Shown piece by piece: positions 9,925-21,067 of a stretch of 64,000 nucleotides of DNA (within the stretch, counting starts at the first letter, position 1; every line of letters starts with the position of its first letter). The DNA comes from Hyparrhenia diplandra (taxonomy: Eukaryota; Streptophyta; Magnoliopsida; Poales; Poaceae). A model generated the notes under the pieces. It was not told the DNA's origin. It ran no database searches and saw nothing but the letters and a program-made list of their open reading frames with translations. The stretch spans positions 1-64,000 of the forward strand of contig JADLZK010004567.1 in the NCBI GenBank assembly GCA_015847255.1, given 5' to 3'. Position numbers and translations under genes: made by a program.

Positions 9925-12779
9925 TCTACTATCTACTATCTACTATACCTAAATAGGAACCCACTATAAGAATTATGTAAAATCTCAGCAAGCCACCTCA
10001 CCGGCCCACAGTTCTCCGTCCCCCGCAACAACAGCTTCCCCTTCGGTAGTCGCAGTTACACTTTCCCTTCCCCTCTGCGTGCTGCCCCTCCTCCTTCCCA
10101 TCCCTCTGCCTATTCTCCTTCCCAGCACCCATTGCGTTGCCACCACTCTATCACAGACTGAATCAGTCATCCAATCGGATCCCATGATGCGGAGGAAACT
10201 GCTCATGCCACCCCCCGCTGCCTTTGCGTAGGAAAACCGCCGGACACCGAAAGCAGACAACAACATTTATATTCCTCGATCCCACATCTGTTGGATTCAT
10301 ATATGGCATAAGACATTCATCTCCCCTGCCGCCCAACCTTTCTCGAGGACAGTCATCAGGCACCGGCGCCTCCATGACAGAGGCCGATCGCGATAGGACA
10401 AGGCTCAAATTTCCAAACCCGCGAAGGAAGGCATGTCGTCAAAGGCGTCGCGATGGCCACGTGCAGCTACACTGCTGCGACGAATGAGGGACGAGCCACC
10501 AGTTGCTCATCTCCTAGCACACGCTTGGGGCTCTTGAAGAAGGTTCTCACTACTACACGATTGATTTTGCGTGGCGTTGCACTATAATTAACGGAGGCGG
10601 TCACAAAATTTTACCGCCTCGGAAAATACCGGACGATTATTGGAGGCGGGCATTTTCATTTACGGAAGTGGTCACTTTTTCCTGCCTGCGTAAAATCGAT
10701 TTACGGAGGCGGGCGTTTTTAAGACAACCCCCTCAAAAAATCCTTTATTTTTGGAGGCGGCCATCTTAAAGCAACCACCTTCATAAATCCATTTCGGAGG
10801 CAGGCACACTATAAAGCCTGCCTCCAAAAATAGTGGCCCAGCTCCCAGCCCAAGCAAAAGCCCATATCTATTCTCTCCCGGCCTCATATATAAGTGAAAC
10901 TTAGGGTTACGCTCTCCCAGAGCAGCTCGAGCCTGCGCCACTCTCTCCTAGCCCCTCCCATCCCATTTCCCTCCCTCCCTCCCCATTTGGCGCACCCTCC
11001 GGTCCCGGCGGTGCACCCCTCCCCTCCCCTCACCTCCCCGGCACACCCCACCCCTTCCCACCCGGTCTCGATGGGGCACCCCTACCCTCCGCTCCCGGTC
11101 CTTGCGGTGCACCCCTCCCCTCCCCTCCCGGCGACGCATCCCTCCCCTCTGGCGGCGCACGGCGGCCCTCCTCTCCCGGTGATGGACCCCTCCCCTCCTG
11201 GTCCCGGTGGCGCTCGTGGCTATGGCGGCCCTCCTCTCCCCGGCGCTCGTCCCTATGGTGGCCCTCCTATCCCACCGGTCCTCCTCCCACGGCGGATCCA
11301 GCAGCGGGTGACTCGGTCGGCGGCGGGAGGCCAGATCCGGCGGCTGGAGGCCAGCTCCGGCGCCAGCGGCGGCGGCGGCTGCGGTGGTGGCAGCGTCCGT
11401 GGATGGGCTAGGCGGGCCTGTGAATGGGCTCAGTGGGCCTATCCACGGGGTTTTTTTTTTTTGTTTTTCGTGTTTGATTTACGGAGGCGGGCAAGGCAAC
11501 TGCCTCCGTAGGTCATGGATTAACCATGACCATTGAATGGAGGCGGTTGTAATGCCCACCTCCAGAAACCAAAATCGCCTGCCTCCAATAATCATTCCAG
11601 TAGTAGTGCCTGTGATCTCACCGTCCTCTAACGACGAGGTTCGCTGCACCAGCTTGCACCTACCTTCCTAGTCCGCCAGGTTCATTCCACCAGGTCCATT
11701 CGGCAGCATGTGCGCCGTGGGTGGCTAGACAACCACGCCAACGAGTCTCAGGGCCCTGAGAGAGAACGCGCCCTATATATGCTATGAGCTTGAGACGTAG
11801 CCTCCCAAGTTCCAGTACCTTGCATGACTCTGCAGCTTAGGACTCATTGGGCATTGGGGCCATCTCTCATCTGCTAGCTTCGGATAGGTGTGCTTTCTGC
11901 TTTAAGTCCGACAGGTGTGCTCTGCCTGCTTCCAAGTTCAAATCCGCGAGGAGCAACAGGTAGCTCTCTATTTGAATCTGCAGCCTTTTGCAGGCCATAA
12001 TGGAGGCGCCATGGTGGGCTGGAGGTGGTGCGGTGCAGGTGAGGCAAGCCGGCAATGCCATGGCGGTTGGCGGAGCCGGGGTGTGGAGCTCAAGACATCC
12101 TGTGCTTGGGCCAGCACGCGTCTAGGCACATGTGGGGTCTGGGATCCTGGGGTCAAACAAGTTTGCTGTGCCTTGATTCATCCGCGGAGTCGATCCAGTC
12201 TATATAGACCATGAAGGATGACAATGACATGCAGGCAACTGCCGGGTCCATTTGCATCAGGGCGATTACTTGGGAAGCCGTGGCTGCCGAGTGCCGACGT
12301 GCAGGTTTACGACAGGCTTCAGTACCTTATCAGTTCATGCATTTCTCTAGCAGCATTTTTTTTTTTTTTTTTGGAAGTGCAGGCCCATCTGTAGCTGTGT
12401 GCAGTGGGAACTTTATTTATGGACTTAAATCTCTCTGCAGTTTCACCTAACTACTATATAATCTTAATTCTTATTGTTCATTTCATAGTGTTGTCGTGGC
12501 CACACAAAACAACTTTGTTTAACGTATTTTTACGACAATTTACTAATTTACTAATTAGTAGTTTTGAGGCATAAGTGCAACCATGATTTATGCATTGACA
12601 ATACATTCTAATTATTTTTTGTCTCCAAAAATCCTTTAATCATCAACCTTCTGTTCTATCAATTTAACAAGATTGCACAACCATACCATCACATCAGTTT
12701 CTAACATCAGGCCTTACATTTCTGATCTTATAAGTGCTATATATAGAATTGCCGCAGCAATGCGCGGTGTATCATCTAG
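9925..12779 (+). mobile_element. Non-autonomous Helitron
   Basis: It starts TCTACTATCTACTATC after A (9924). It ends with a short hairpin CCGCAGCAATGCGCGG, then TGTATCATCTAG before T (12780). A 5' TC, a 3' hairpin about 10 nt before CTAG, and an A/T insertion point are the Helitron signature. No Rep/helicase is present. The GC-rich inner stretches (9990-10500 and 11609-12300) look like captured gene pieces, but no domain is recognisable. It sits inside the Mutator-like element and holds a CACTA element. Confidence 0.8.
10548..11608. mobile_element. Non-autonomous CACTA element with proline-rich open frame
   Basis: The ends are CACTACTACACGA and ...CCAGTAGTAGTG. The subterminal regions repeat GGAGGCGG in both orientations (10590-10830 and 11478-11590). 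The centre, 10894-11511 (+), is an open frame of 205 residues made almost wholly of Pro, Ser, His and Gly repeats (HPSPPL units). It has the look of GC-rich leader sequence rather than a real protein. No transposase is present. Flanking TCT and CCT are imperfect 3-bp duplications. Confidence 0.8.
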
Positions 12780-12996
12780 TATGTTGAAAGTTTAGGAGCC
12801 ATGTGTGCAATTTGCAAGTAAGAGGACTAGGATGAGGATATTCGGGATAAGTTCAGGAAGTTGAATCTGTAATTTGTAAGTACCATCATATAGACAAGAA
12901 CTCGGAACAAGTTCGAGGACCGCCAATAAAATTTACTGTTTAAACAATACCATTCATATTTGAACACGAAAGAAAGAGCCATTTTTTCACACTCAC

Positions 12997-13200
12997 CGAG
13001 TTATTGTCTGCACCCCCCTCGCCGCCCCAAGGACGTGTCATCGTGTGGTACTGGCCATCATGATCAGTGTATGAAAAGTCGATCGAATCGATAACATCTC
13101 CACTTCTAATAGTTATACTGTCCAAACGGTTGGGTGCCTTTGTGATATCTCTTGGCCTCCCTTCATCGCGAGCCCATGGCCCAAATCTGGGAAGCTCAAG
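12997..13200 (-). CDS. Jacalin-like lectin exon, first half of a domain (first copy)
   Basis: A 204-nt phase-0 exon. Acceptor GTGCTTCAG ends at 13201 and donor GTGAGT begins at 12996. It encodes LELPRFGPWARDEGRPRDI, NRLDSITIRSG, VIDSIDFSYTDHDG and PWGGEGG, the first half of a jacalin fold. The frame joins cleanly to 7704-7462 for a complete domain. Upstream on the same strand the nearest coding sequence is the kinase C-lobe exon ending at 47977 or 47953. A splice from the kinase donor GTACGT (47976 downward) to this acceptor would be phase 0 to phase 0. No start codon or signal peptide is convincing directly upstream, which also favours an internal exon. Confidence 0.85.
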
Positions 13201-13415
13201 CTGAAGCACACCAATGCAATTAAGATTAAAAATAAGGAAGATGAATGAAAGAAATAACATTGCTGCACAAATATATGGGGAAATGAATTTATGGATGGAT
13301 CACTAAAATAAAGCATGTTGAAAGCCGTTAGTTACTCCCCCACCCCCGTCCCTAAATATAGGCATTTTGAGTGTTTTGTAATCCCTAAATATAAGCTTTT
13401 CTAGGGGAAAATGCC

Positions 13416-14093
13416 CAGGGATGAATTTGGGCCAGATTCATATAGAATTCGGATAGCACTATTTGCCACACGTATAACCTGAATTCAAATATAAATACGG
13501 ATACTATCGCATGTGAGTACAAATTGAATTTCTTGAATTCGTATTCAAATTCATATATCTAATTGATGTTAAAATTCGATAAAAACGATAGATAAATATT
13601 TATGAATAAATAATTTGAAAAAAAAATATAAATAATTTCATCATTTTGATTAACTAACTAAAGTGCTTAAAATTAACATGATTAGCCAGATTAAAATCAA
13701 GTAAACTTAACCTTTACATGTCATTAATAATATTAATTAATATTAATATAATGTCATGATCCATAGAGATAACTTTAAAATAGTTTAAATGATGCATATC
13801 ATCTATCATATTAAAATTAATGTAATTTACATTGTTATTTAGTGAATAGAAATAAGTTTTAGATAGTTTTATCGGGTACTTTTTTTTCGCTGTTATGAAT
13901 AATATGGAGTATTGAATATTTCACTTTTTTTTTGAAATACAAACCTGGATTCGGATAAGAGAAAATCGTAAGAACCAAATTTGGATGCATCCAGTTAGTG
14001 TTCCATATTACAATCGGAAAGTACAAGCGTAGTAAACAAATACTGATGTCGGATGTTTTGAATTTTTTATATTAGCATCCGGATTCATCCCTT
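13416..14093. mobile_element. hAT-like non-autonomous element
   Basis: The left end CAGGGATGAATTTGG and the right end, reversed GGAAGGGATGAATCC, resemble the Ac-type hAT terminus CAGGGATGAA. Subterminal sequence repeats ATTCGGAT and ATCCGGAT words on both sides. It is AT-rich inside and without genes. An 8-bp target duplication is not exact, so borders may be off by a few bases. Confidence 0.5.
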
Positions 14094-14693
14094 CCAAATC
14101 CACAAATATTTAACTTAAATTGCCATTTGCTGCAACATTAGCCTAACATGCTACCTACAATTATGACAATCAGGTGTGTTCTATATGCCCAAACACTTAA
14201 ACCTACCAATGCATTGATTGAGCCAATAATCAACCTGTAACTATGCCAATCAAGTATGATCCCAGCTGTTTAATTACACCTACAATAGATGCAAATCCAT
14301 GAAAATTGTCTTTATATATCTCCCATATATGTTTCCAACGGACCATGTAAGTTGTGCTATCCATACACCAAAGGTTTATCATAATTTTCTTTTCTGGTAA
14401 ATCAGGATAAAACTAACATATATGAAACTTAGAGAGAGATGTAGCCTCTCCATCAGTGGATTATAAGGAGGACAATTGGTGTGGAGAAAAGATTGAGAGT
14501 GGTCTAGAAATAGCAAGATTTTTTGGTTTACTTTCTACATTTTTTAGATGTTCTTGGAGATGTTCTTAGGGCATACTAATCTTTTCTAAAATTAAACATG
14601 CATGCACAATCCCAAGAAATCTTGAGGAATACATTGAAGGACAAACTAAACACATTGTTTTTGTCCCACATGCGTGTATGTTTACAATCATCA
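14094..14693. other. AT-rich intron sequence
   Basis: Nothing recognisable. It belongs to the spacer between the kinase and lectin exons. Confidence 0.35.
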
Positions 14694-14840
14694 GGGACTG
14701 TTTGCAACGTAGGAATTTCATATGAATCATGCACGAATTTCAAAGGAATAAGTTCAATTTCACAGGAAATACATACGAACAGGATTTTTTATTTTTTTAT
14801 TTTATTTATTTATTTATTTATTATGTTCCAAACGTGCCCT
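14694..14840. mobile_element. MITE with GGGACTGTTTG ends
   Basis: The left end GGGACTGTTTGCAACG pairs with the right end CCAAACGTGCCCT as an inverted repeat. The interior has AGGAATTTCATATGAATC-like repeats common in a grass MITE group. The superfamily (hAT or Harbinger) was not settled. A relative is at 63523-63640. Confidence 0.55.
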
Positions 14841-15223
14841 AAAAAGTATGAAAACTGCATTTAATTTTTGTGAAACTACTACTTTCAAGCATATAAGTTG
14901 ATCCAACTACCCGTTACATATGGAACAAGACTCAAAACAAAACAAAAATATCCCATTGCAACAATCAAATCACTAGTAAGCTTGTTCTTTTCCCATGTGT
15001 TTAGTTTCTAGGAAGAACAAGGACGGAATGCAGAGAGCCCATTTTTGTTAGTGATTTCTTTAAGGGATAGACTCATCCCTCATTCGCGGCGTTGCTCTCC
15101 ATCTTCAACTCTAGTGGTTGGGGCAATGGCGATGCGCTAGCTCAAGGCCAAGCTACTACGGCGCAATCTCGGGCCATGGTCGTGGTGTGTGAGGCTCATC
15201 TCAACTAAACATGATGTGGAATG
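14841..15223. other. Spacer, no gene
   Basis: Host sequence directly left of element D. No coding signal. Its last five bases before D are GTCTC (15224-15228), the D target site. Confidence 0.4.
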
Positions 15224-15228
15224 GTCTC

Positions 15229-15942
15229 TGTTGATGCCGATTTGATAAAACACCTGCAAGGGCTAGCACGCCCGAGGTTACTTACACACGACCTATCACA
15301 TAGTGAGGACGCCCAAGATCTGCAAGACCGACAATTCATCGATAGAGCCCGAAAAACTCAAGAACACCTCCTGGGGAGACCCGTCGTGGTGGTGCATGTC
15401 GAGGATGTCCTAGGGTCTCCAAGGTCACCTACAACACCGCCCAATCTCATCGAAAGAAGCGCCAACAGTAGGGTTGGAAAAGTTAGAGTAAAGGAAAAAA
15501 GGATAATAGATGTGTTTTTTATCGATTGGTAGTTGGATTCATCAATTGGCCTTGTTCCTCCAATATATATAGAGGGATGGTCTTATCGCTTCAAAAAAAA
15601 CATCTACAAAACAAAATCTACAAGTTTCCCACATGGAAAAACAAGCCGAGACCGAGTTGGATTCCAACTAGTATCGGACTAGGCAAACCTGCTTGGCCGA
15701 ATCCTGAAACTAGCCAGGCCAGTTTTCATGGGGCTGAGCCATCCTCCTTGAAAGTGAATATGAAAATAGGTCTGGCCAATTCTAGAAACTGGCAACGCTG
15801 GTTTTGACTAACTGTGCCCAAAACAATCTTTTCTTTGTCCGGACTCCAAGCACAATGATCCAAATATGTTTCTTGATTATCTTGACACCTGGAACTCATT
15901 AGTGGAACCGATTACACCTATAACACATTTTTGCTATCAACA
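15229..15942 (-). repeat. Element D, 3' LTR
   Basis: Starts TGTTGATGCC and ends GCTATCAACA on the plus strand, 714 bp. It is similar along its whole length to 45635-46356, for example the shared GGTTAGAAAAGTTAGGGTAA-type and AGTTTCCCA words. Just right of it is CCCCTGTTTTTAGGTG, the complement of a polypurine tract. Confidence 0.88.
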
Positions 15943-18371
15943 TATGTTCCCCTGTTTTTAGGTGAGGTTTATGCTTAAAACCTAAAAACTTAACGCACCA
16001 AATAGCAACAATGTCCAACTCATCGACTACTTGGCATCTTAGGATAATGTATACATCGGCCATTTTTATTCTAAGGGCAATAAATTTATTCGCCATTATT
16101 TGAGCAGCACTTAGTCTTCTTGCCAAACACTTGAGAAATATTTTTTTTCAAATACCACCCATTCATTGCTCTTGGGAGACGATCACCTTGCAACCTCTCT
16201 AGCATATAGGAGTTTCCGAATATCACTTTGATCACCTTTAATGGACCTCCCCTGCTAAGCAACCACTAGCAACACTTCTTGCTCTTTGTTCCAAGCGATA
16301 GAATAGTTTTCCACACTAGATCTCCAACTTGGAAAGATTTTTTTTACTTTCTTGATATAAGCCCAGAAAAACTCGAGCTTTGTCCCTCTCAATATCCTTT
16401 AGGGCTTGCATTCTCTTATTAGTAACATCATCAATGTTGTCCATCATCATATCATGATACATAATGATAGATAGATCATTTTGTTTTGCCAGTCTATATG
16501 CATCCAAGTTTACTTCAATGGGCAACACAACTTCTTTGTTCACACTACTACACAAATCTTTTCCGTGATGGGCGTTTTAAATTTTCCGTGGCGAGCATTG
16601 GAGCCCGCCACGGCCGGCGCCACGGTAAATCGTGGGTTCTCCGTGGCGGGCTCTAGTGCCCGCCACGGTTAATGGATTAACCGCGGGCGGACGCCTTACA
16701 TGTACCCGCCACGGTTAATGGTTCCAAAAAAGAAAAAACTCTGGATAGGCCCGCCGAGCCCATCCGGGGCTGCCGCCACCGGAGCTCACCCGATCCGCCG
16801 CCGGGAGCTCCTGCTGCGCCGGATCCACCCGCGCCGGGGTCGGATCCGCCTCTCCCCATACACCGGGCTCGATCCACCAGCCGTCTTTGGGAGCTCGAGC
16901 TCGAGCACCCGCCACGGATGGGGGCGGGATCCGTGCCGCAAAGAGGAGGTCCGACGCCACCGTGGATCCACCCGCCGCGCCGCCGCGGATCCGCCGGCCC
17001 AACGCGGGCGCGTGGAGGAGGCCACGGCCGCCGCCATCCAGGGCGAGACCCCTCCGCCACCACATCCGGGCAAGGCGGGCGCGGCCTCCGCGCCTAGGCG
17101 CGCGGCACGGCCCCGCCCCGCGCGGAGGCGGCCTCCGCCTCCCGGCGCAGCGGGGGCGGCTCCCGCCCCGGGCGCGCGTGAGCCATCGCCGAGGGAGTGG
17201 TGGGGCGTGTCATCGGTGGGAGCAGGGCCTCCCGGGCCGCAGCCGTTTGGGTGGGGAGGGGCCGTCAGTGGGAGAGCTCCGTCTGGGATCTCGTTGTAAG
17301 CGGGCCGCATGCGCCATGGGGAATAGAAGGCGCCTCGCCGCTGGTGGGAGAGAGTGAGGAGAGGAAGAGAGGGGAGGGAGTGGCTCCCAACCCTAAGTTG
17401 CGCCTATTTATACGCGGTGGATGCGATCGGGTCGACCGGGTTGCTCGGGCGGGTTACTCATTTTTCCATGACGGGCCTTATAGAACGCCCGCCATGGAAA
17501 ATCAATTTACCGTGGCGGGCACGTTAGGATGCTCCGCCACGATCATTAACCGTGGCGGGCATGTTTAAGTTGCTCGCTACGGTTAATCTATTTTCCGTGA
17601 TGGGCAAAAGTGCCCGCCACGGTAAATAAAAAATGCCCGCCACGGTTAATCGGGGCATTAACAAGGACGGGCAAAAAAAGTGCCCGCCACGGTTAATATT
17701 TGGGGTGTGTCTCGCAAAATAAATTTTGTAGTGGTGCCATATGTTAACTCAAAAATGATCCCATAGAGCTTTATAAAAAACTTCATGCCACCTTCTGGGA
17801 TTGTCCTCAATCTTGTTCTTGATAAGCTGGATCAAGGTCTTATTGCTCAATTCAGTTTGGCCATTAGCTTGAGCACAATATGGAGTGAATTGAGCAATAT
17901 AATCTTTATACAATTTGGCAAAATCTTTTGACACAAAAGATGTTCATTGATTTGAGGTTAATGTCCGAGGGATGCCAAATCTATATACGATATGCTTAGT
18001 AATAAACTCAATCATGTTACTATGTGTCATATTCTTCAAAGGAATAGGCTCAATCCACTTTGTGAAGTAATATGTAGTAACCAACACAAAAGCGATGTCA
18101 CTTTGACGATGCGTCATCACAGCAAGGACCAGTAGAATATTACCAAACCATTGGCACTCCTCTCATCCTTTATAGTAGGAAGAGAAATAGGGAATCATAG
18201 TAGGCCAATAGAAACCATCCCTATGTAATATCACTTCTAGTGATGTGTACCATAGATGCCTTATGAACTCCCCCATAGCTACTATAGCTTGATCATTACC
18301 CAAGCACATTAGCAACAAGTTTTCACCAATTCCACGGTACAACTCGTCATTGTGTAAAATAAATTTAGGTG
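15943..18371 (-). pseudogene. Element D integrase and 3' region (interrupted)
   Basis: Read from 18371 down: ILHNDELYRG, then a zinc-finger-like ECQ, YYFTKW, HIVYRFGIPRTLT and YCAQANGQTELSNKTLI, matching the HHCC and DD35E core of gypsy integrase. It is broken by a CACTA element (16543-17736). It resumes with LPIEVNLDAYRLAKQNDLS and the DKAR...C-terminal part down to about 16320. Stops and frameshifts are present. The same protein family is encoded on the plus strand by element G at 31261-32740. It is preserved only from just before the zinc finger, so most of pol is lost. Confidence 0.8.
16543..17736. mobile_element. Non-autonomous CACTA element, CCGTGGCGGGC family
   Basis: The ends are CACTACTACACAAATCTTTT and ...ATTTTGTAGTGGTG. 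The subterminal regions are packed with CCGTGGCGGGC and GCCCGCCACGG repeats. The centre (16720-17400) is very GC-rich and shows long overlapping open frames on both strands without any domain, so they are treated as chance. Flanking TCA and CCA form a near 3-bp duplication. It is inserted in the integrase of element D. It has the same end family as the elements at 49571 and 37354. Confidence 0.85.
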
Positions 18372-18836
18372 CACTACACCAAATCACTATACCACAGACC
18401 AAGATTAACATTGGATGGGGGTTGCTGAAAGTACAGAAATGACATTAGAAGCTCGAATGTTAAAGATTTCTAATGGAGGGTCCGTCGTTATTTCTTGACT
18501 TCTCAACAAAATGTCGGTCAATATCTTTATTTTTCTTTCTCGTTAGATAGCCAGTTAGTAAATCTTGATAATGCGGGTCCAACTACCCATGAGTACAAGT
18601 AAATTTGGCTTATGTGGCCTCCTCTAGCCCAATTAATGCCTAATTTTCACATGGCAAACAAGTTAGACAAAACCATAACTCTAATTTCTCTCTAGCCTAA
18701 TGTTACAACCAATCGCATAATTCACCACACACACAGAACTATAGAAGCTGCACTGCCCTACCCGCCACATAGACCTAAAACTTCTCTTTGCTCATCTAAC
18801 TCGAGAGGGGTTTCGAGGTGACTACGGTTTTTCCAT
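18372..18836 (+). mobile_element. One-ended CACTA-like fragment
   Basis: A terminus-like CACTACACCAAATCACTA starts exactly where integrase coding of D stops. The matching right end is not found. The rest is unassigned. Its last bases TCCAT (18832-18836) form the left target site of element A. Confidence 0.45.
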
Positions 18837-19979
18837 TATTGACGATGTTAACATCAATCACAAACCATCAACATATCCTACAAATATACTTAATTCCATC
18901 ACCAAACATAGGTATAGGGGTTTAAACTAATGAATTCCATAAGTTTTGGTAAATATATGAATACAGGAGGATTTATTCAGAAAACAGATCCTAGGACCAC
19001 CGTCATACACTCCAAATAGGCAAGCCGACATCAATGCGTGATTCAACCCGCGAAAACCTGTGGAAACCAACTCAAGATGGAGTCCGGGCCATGTCACCGA
19101 GGGGGGGGGGGCTGCCCCACCAAGAGGCCGGTCGGCCTATGGGGCCCACCTGGCAGCCTCGCCTTTCCACGTTAGTTTCTCTCCGCCTTTGAGAGTCCAT
19201 CTCCACCGTTGCTCAAGGTCGGTTTGTAACGAGGGCTCAGATTTGACGTTGCCATGGATTCATGGGGCCCATAGGACTCCTAGTTCCCCCTATAAGAGGC
19301 CCCCCATACCACCTCCAGAAGATAGAACAATCAATAGAAGAATAGTCCTCCACATTAGGATCTATCCTTTGTAAATAGCAAATAGTGAGATAGAGAGTGA
19401 GGGAAGAGTTTGGAGGAAGTGCTGACCTGTTGGTGCTCTCTCTACGGCTTGTACCTTGGCGGATCCAAGTTCTACCTAAGCTTGCTTCGAGACATCTTCA
19501 TTAATTGATTTCTGATTCATGTAACTTTCATGATTATATTGTTCATCAAGATCATGACTCTTTTGAGTCCTTTATTCTTTTCCTAGGAAGAGTAAAGTAG
19601 TAATTGTAGTGTAAGCATGGTGCTTAGACTCTAGTTACTCGTGGATGCACCCTGCATTCTGGATCGGTGGTAGATAGCGACGGTGATAGCCTCGGTGGTA
19701 GATTGCCACAGGATAGCATACTCTGCTTATGCTCTCCTTAGTAATGTCCTTTGGTGAACACTAGAATACACAACTTACCCAAGTTAGAAATAGAGAATCA
19801 TAGTAGTCCTCTCTATGCTCCTATTTATCCTTAGACTTGTTGCTACCCCTAGTTAAATTATACTATAGTTAATCTCACAAGTTTTCCTGTGGATACAATA
19901 CTTGGAATACTCTGAGTGAAAGCTACAACGGTATCCGTGCCCTTGCGGATTTATCTGTGTGTGTTTAAAAATACCAACA
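18837..19979 (+). repeat. Element A, 5' LTR (Ty3/gypsy)
   Basis: It runs from a TATTGACGATG start (a decayed TG) to TACCAACA. It is followed by TGGCGCCGTTGCTGGGGA (19987-20004), a primer-binding site seen in many grass gypsy elements. The region 19085-19979 closely matches 41190-42148. TCCAT before it and CCCAT after the right LTR (42149-42153) match 4 of 5 bases. It contains a TATAAG promoter-like stretch near 19290. Confidence 0.75.
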
Positions 19980-21067
19980 AGCTTTTTGGCGCCGTTGCTG
20001 GGGAGACGGTTGCTGAGACTATGAACCTAGCTTAACTTTGTATCTTTTGTTTTAATTTTTTGTTATAGTATGAATAACACACCTATATATCAATATGTTG
20101 AACCTACGAGCATAAGCCTAGAGCCACCAAAATATGCAAAGCCTATCCTAACACCCGGCTATGAGTTGTGCCCGTGTTTTTTAAAATTGATTCGTGAACA
20201 ATCCTTCTCGGGAGAAGGCAATAGAAACCCATACTTTCACCTATGAGAGTTTGAACAGAACTGTGCATGCTTGCATATTGTTGGCATGTCAGACAAAACC
20301 TTAAGATGGAAGTTATTCCCTTTTTTTTGACAAAAAGAGCTAAATATTGTTATAATCGAACCATAGGATGTATGCAAGGAGATTGAGAAATGTTATGTTC
20401 TAATTTTTGCTGTCTTTCTCTCCCATCTCTAGAGTGGTTAGCCTTCGAAAAGAGGTTCTAAATTTTAAGCAATTAGAAAAAGAATCTCTTGGCGAGTCAT
20501 GGGCACATTTTAATAGCCTTATCACCACTGGCCCTAACCTTGCTATTCATGGCCCTATCCTTCTTCAACATTTTTATATAGGTCTTACCAAGTATTCTGC
20601 ACAATCCCTTAATATGAGCTTTCTTTCATTTGTCCGTTAGTGAAGCAAGGACTATCCTTGACAAAATTATTAAAAACACTCCCTGCACTAGCATTCATGA
20701 TGAACTTCCTGAGGAAGAAAAGGAGTCATCTCCCGAGGAAGAAGAGAAAGTTTTGATAGCCAAATCACAACCACTCTAATCCCAAGATTTAGCTATAAAT
20801 CCTGAACCATCAATATCCCAAATTTTAAATCCTCCAAAGGAAGAAGAAATTTAACCTTTGAAAATCCCTTTTTGAAATTAAGGATGATCTTTTTCATGCT
20901 GATTTTAGGAAAAGTTCAAACTTCTAGCTATATAAGAGACCTTTGAGTGAATATAATTTAAATCCTCTCAAGATGGAATCTCTTAGCAAGCATCCTAAAA
21001 CAAATTCCTTTGGGGATATCTAGAAGAATTCAAGGATGGCATGTCTGGTGAACCCATAGAAGGAGAG
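19980..21067 (+). pseudogene. Element A gag, truncated and broken
   Basis: After the primer site an ATG at about 20070 opens a retrotransposon gag: MNNTPIYQYVEP, then LTPGYEL, FSGEGN.NPYFHL, FEQNCACL, LRWKLFPF and the later LPEEEKESSPEEEEK. Several in-frame stops are present, for example after PYFHL. The segment 20400-20640 includes GPNLAIHGPILLQHFYIGL, a capsid block. Coding is cut at about 21067 by the LTR of element B. A gag of this type packages retrotransposon RNA. This copy cannot. Confidence 0.75.

Larger units (their letters stand above)
9053..12938. mobile_element. Mutator-like non-autonomous element, outer shell
   Basis: The left end AGTAAATTTTAATGATGGTC and the right end (reversed CAGTAAATTTTATTGGCGGT) are terminal inverted repeats. 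The inverted similarity runs on through repeated CCTAAACTTGTCCCGAGTTC-like units (9070-9260 against 12785-12930). Flanks TTTAGAAAA (9044-9052) and TTTAAACAA (12939-12947) make a 9-bp target duplication with 7 matches, the Mutator size. The duplicated intron at 415-533 lacks the element and shows the empty site. Most of its present length is a later Helitron. Confidence 0.7.

Noticed and set aside
10894..11511. Proline-rich 205-residue protein
   Set aside because: Repeat-based text within a non-autonomous CACTA element. Antisense frames of similar quality exist.
16700..17570. Long overlapping open frames on both strands in GC-rich DNA
   Set aside because: They lie inside a CACTA element. Frames overlap in several phases with Arg/Pro/Ala/Gly-rich text and no domain, as expected by chance at very high GC.
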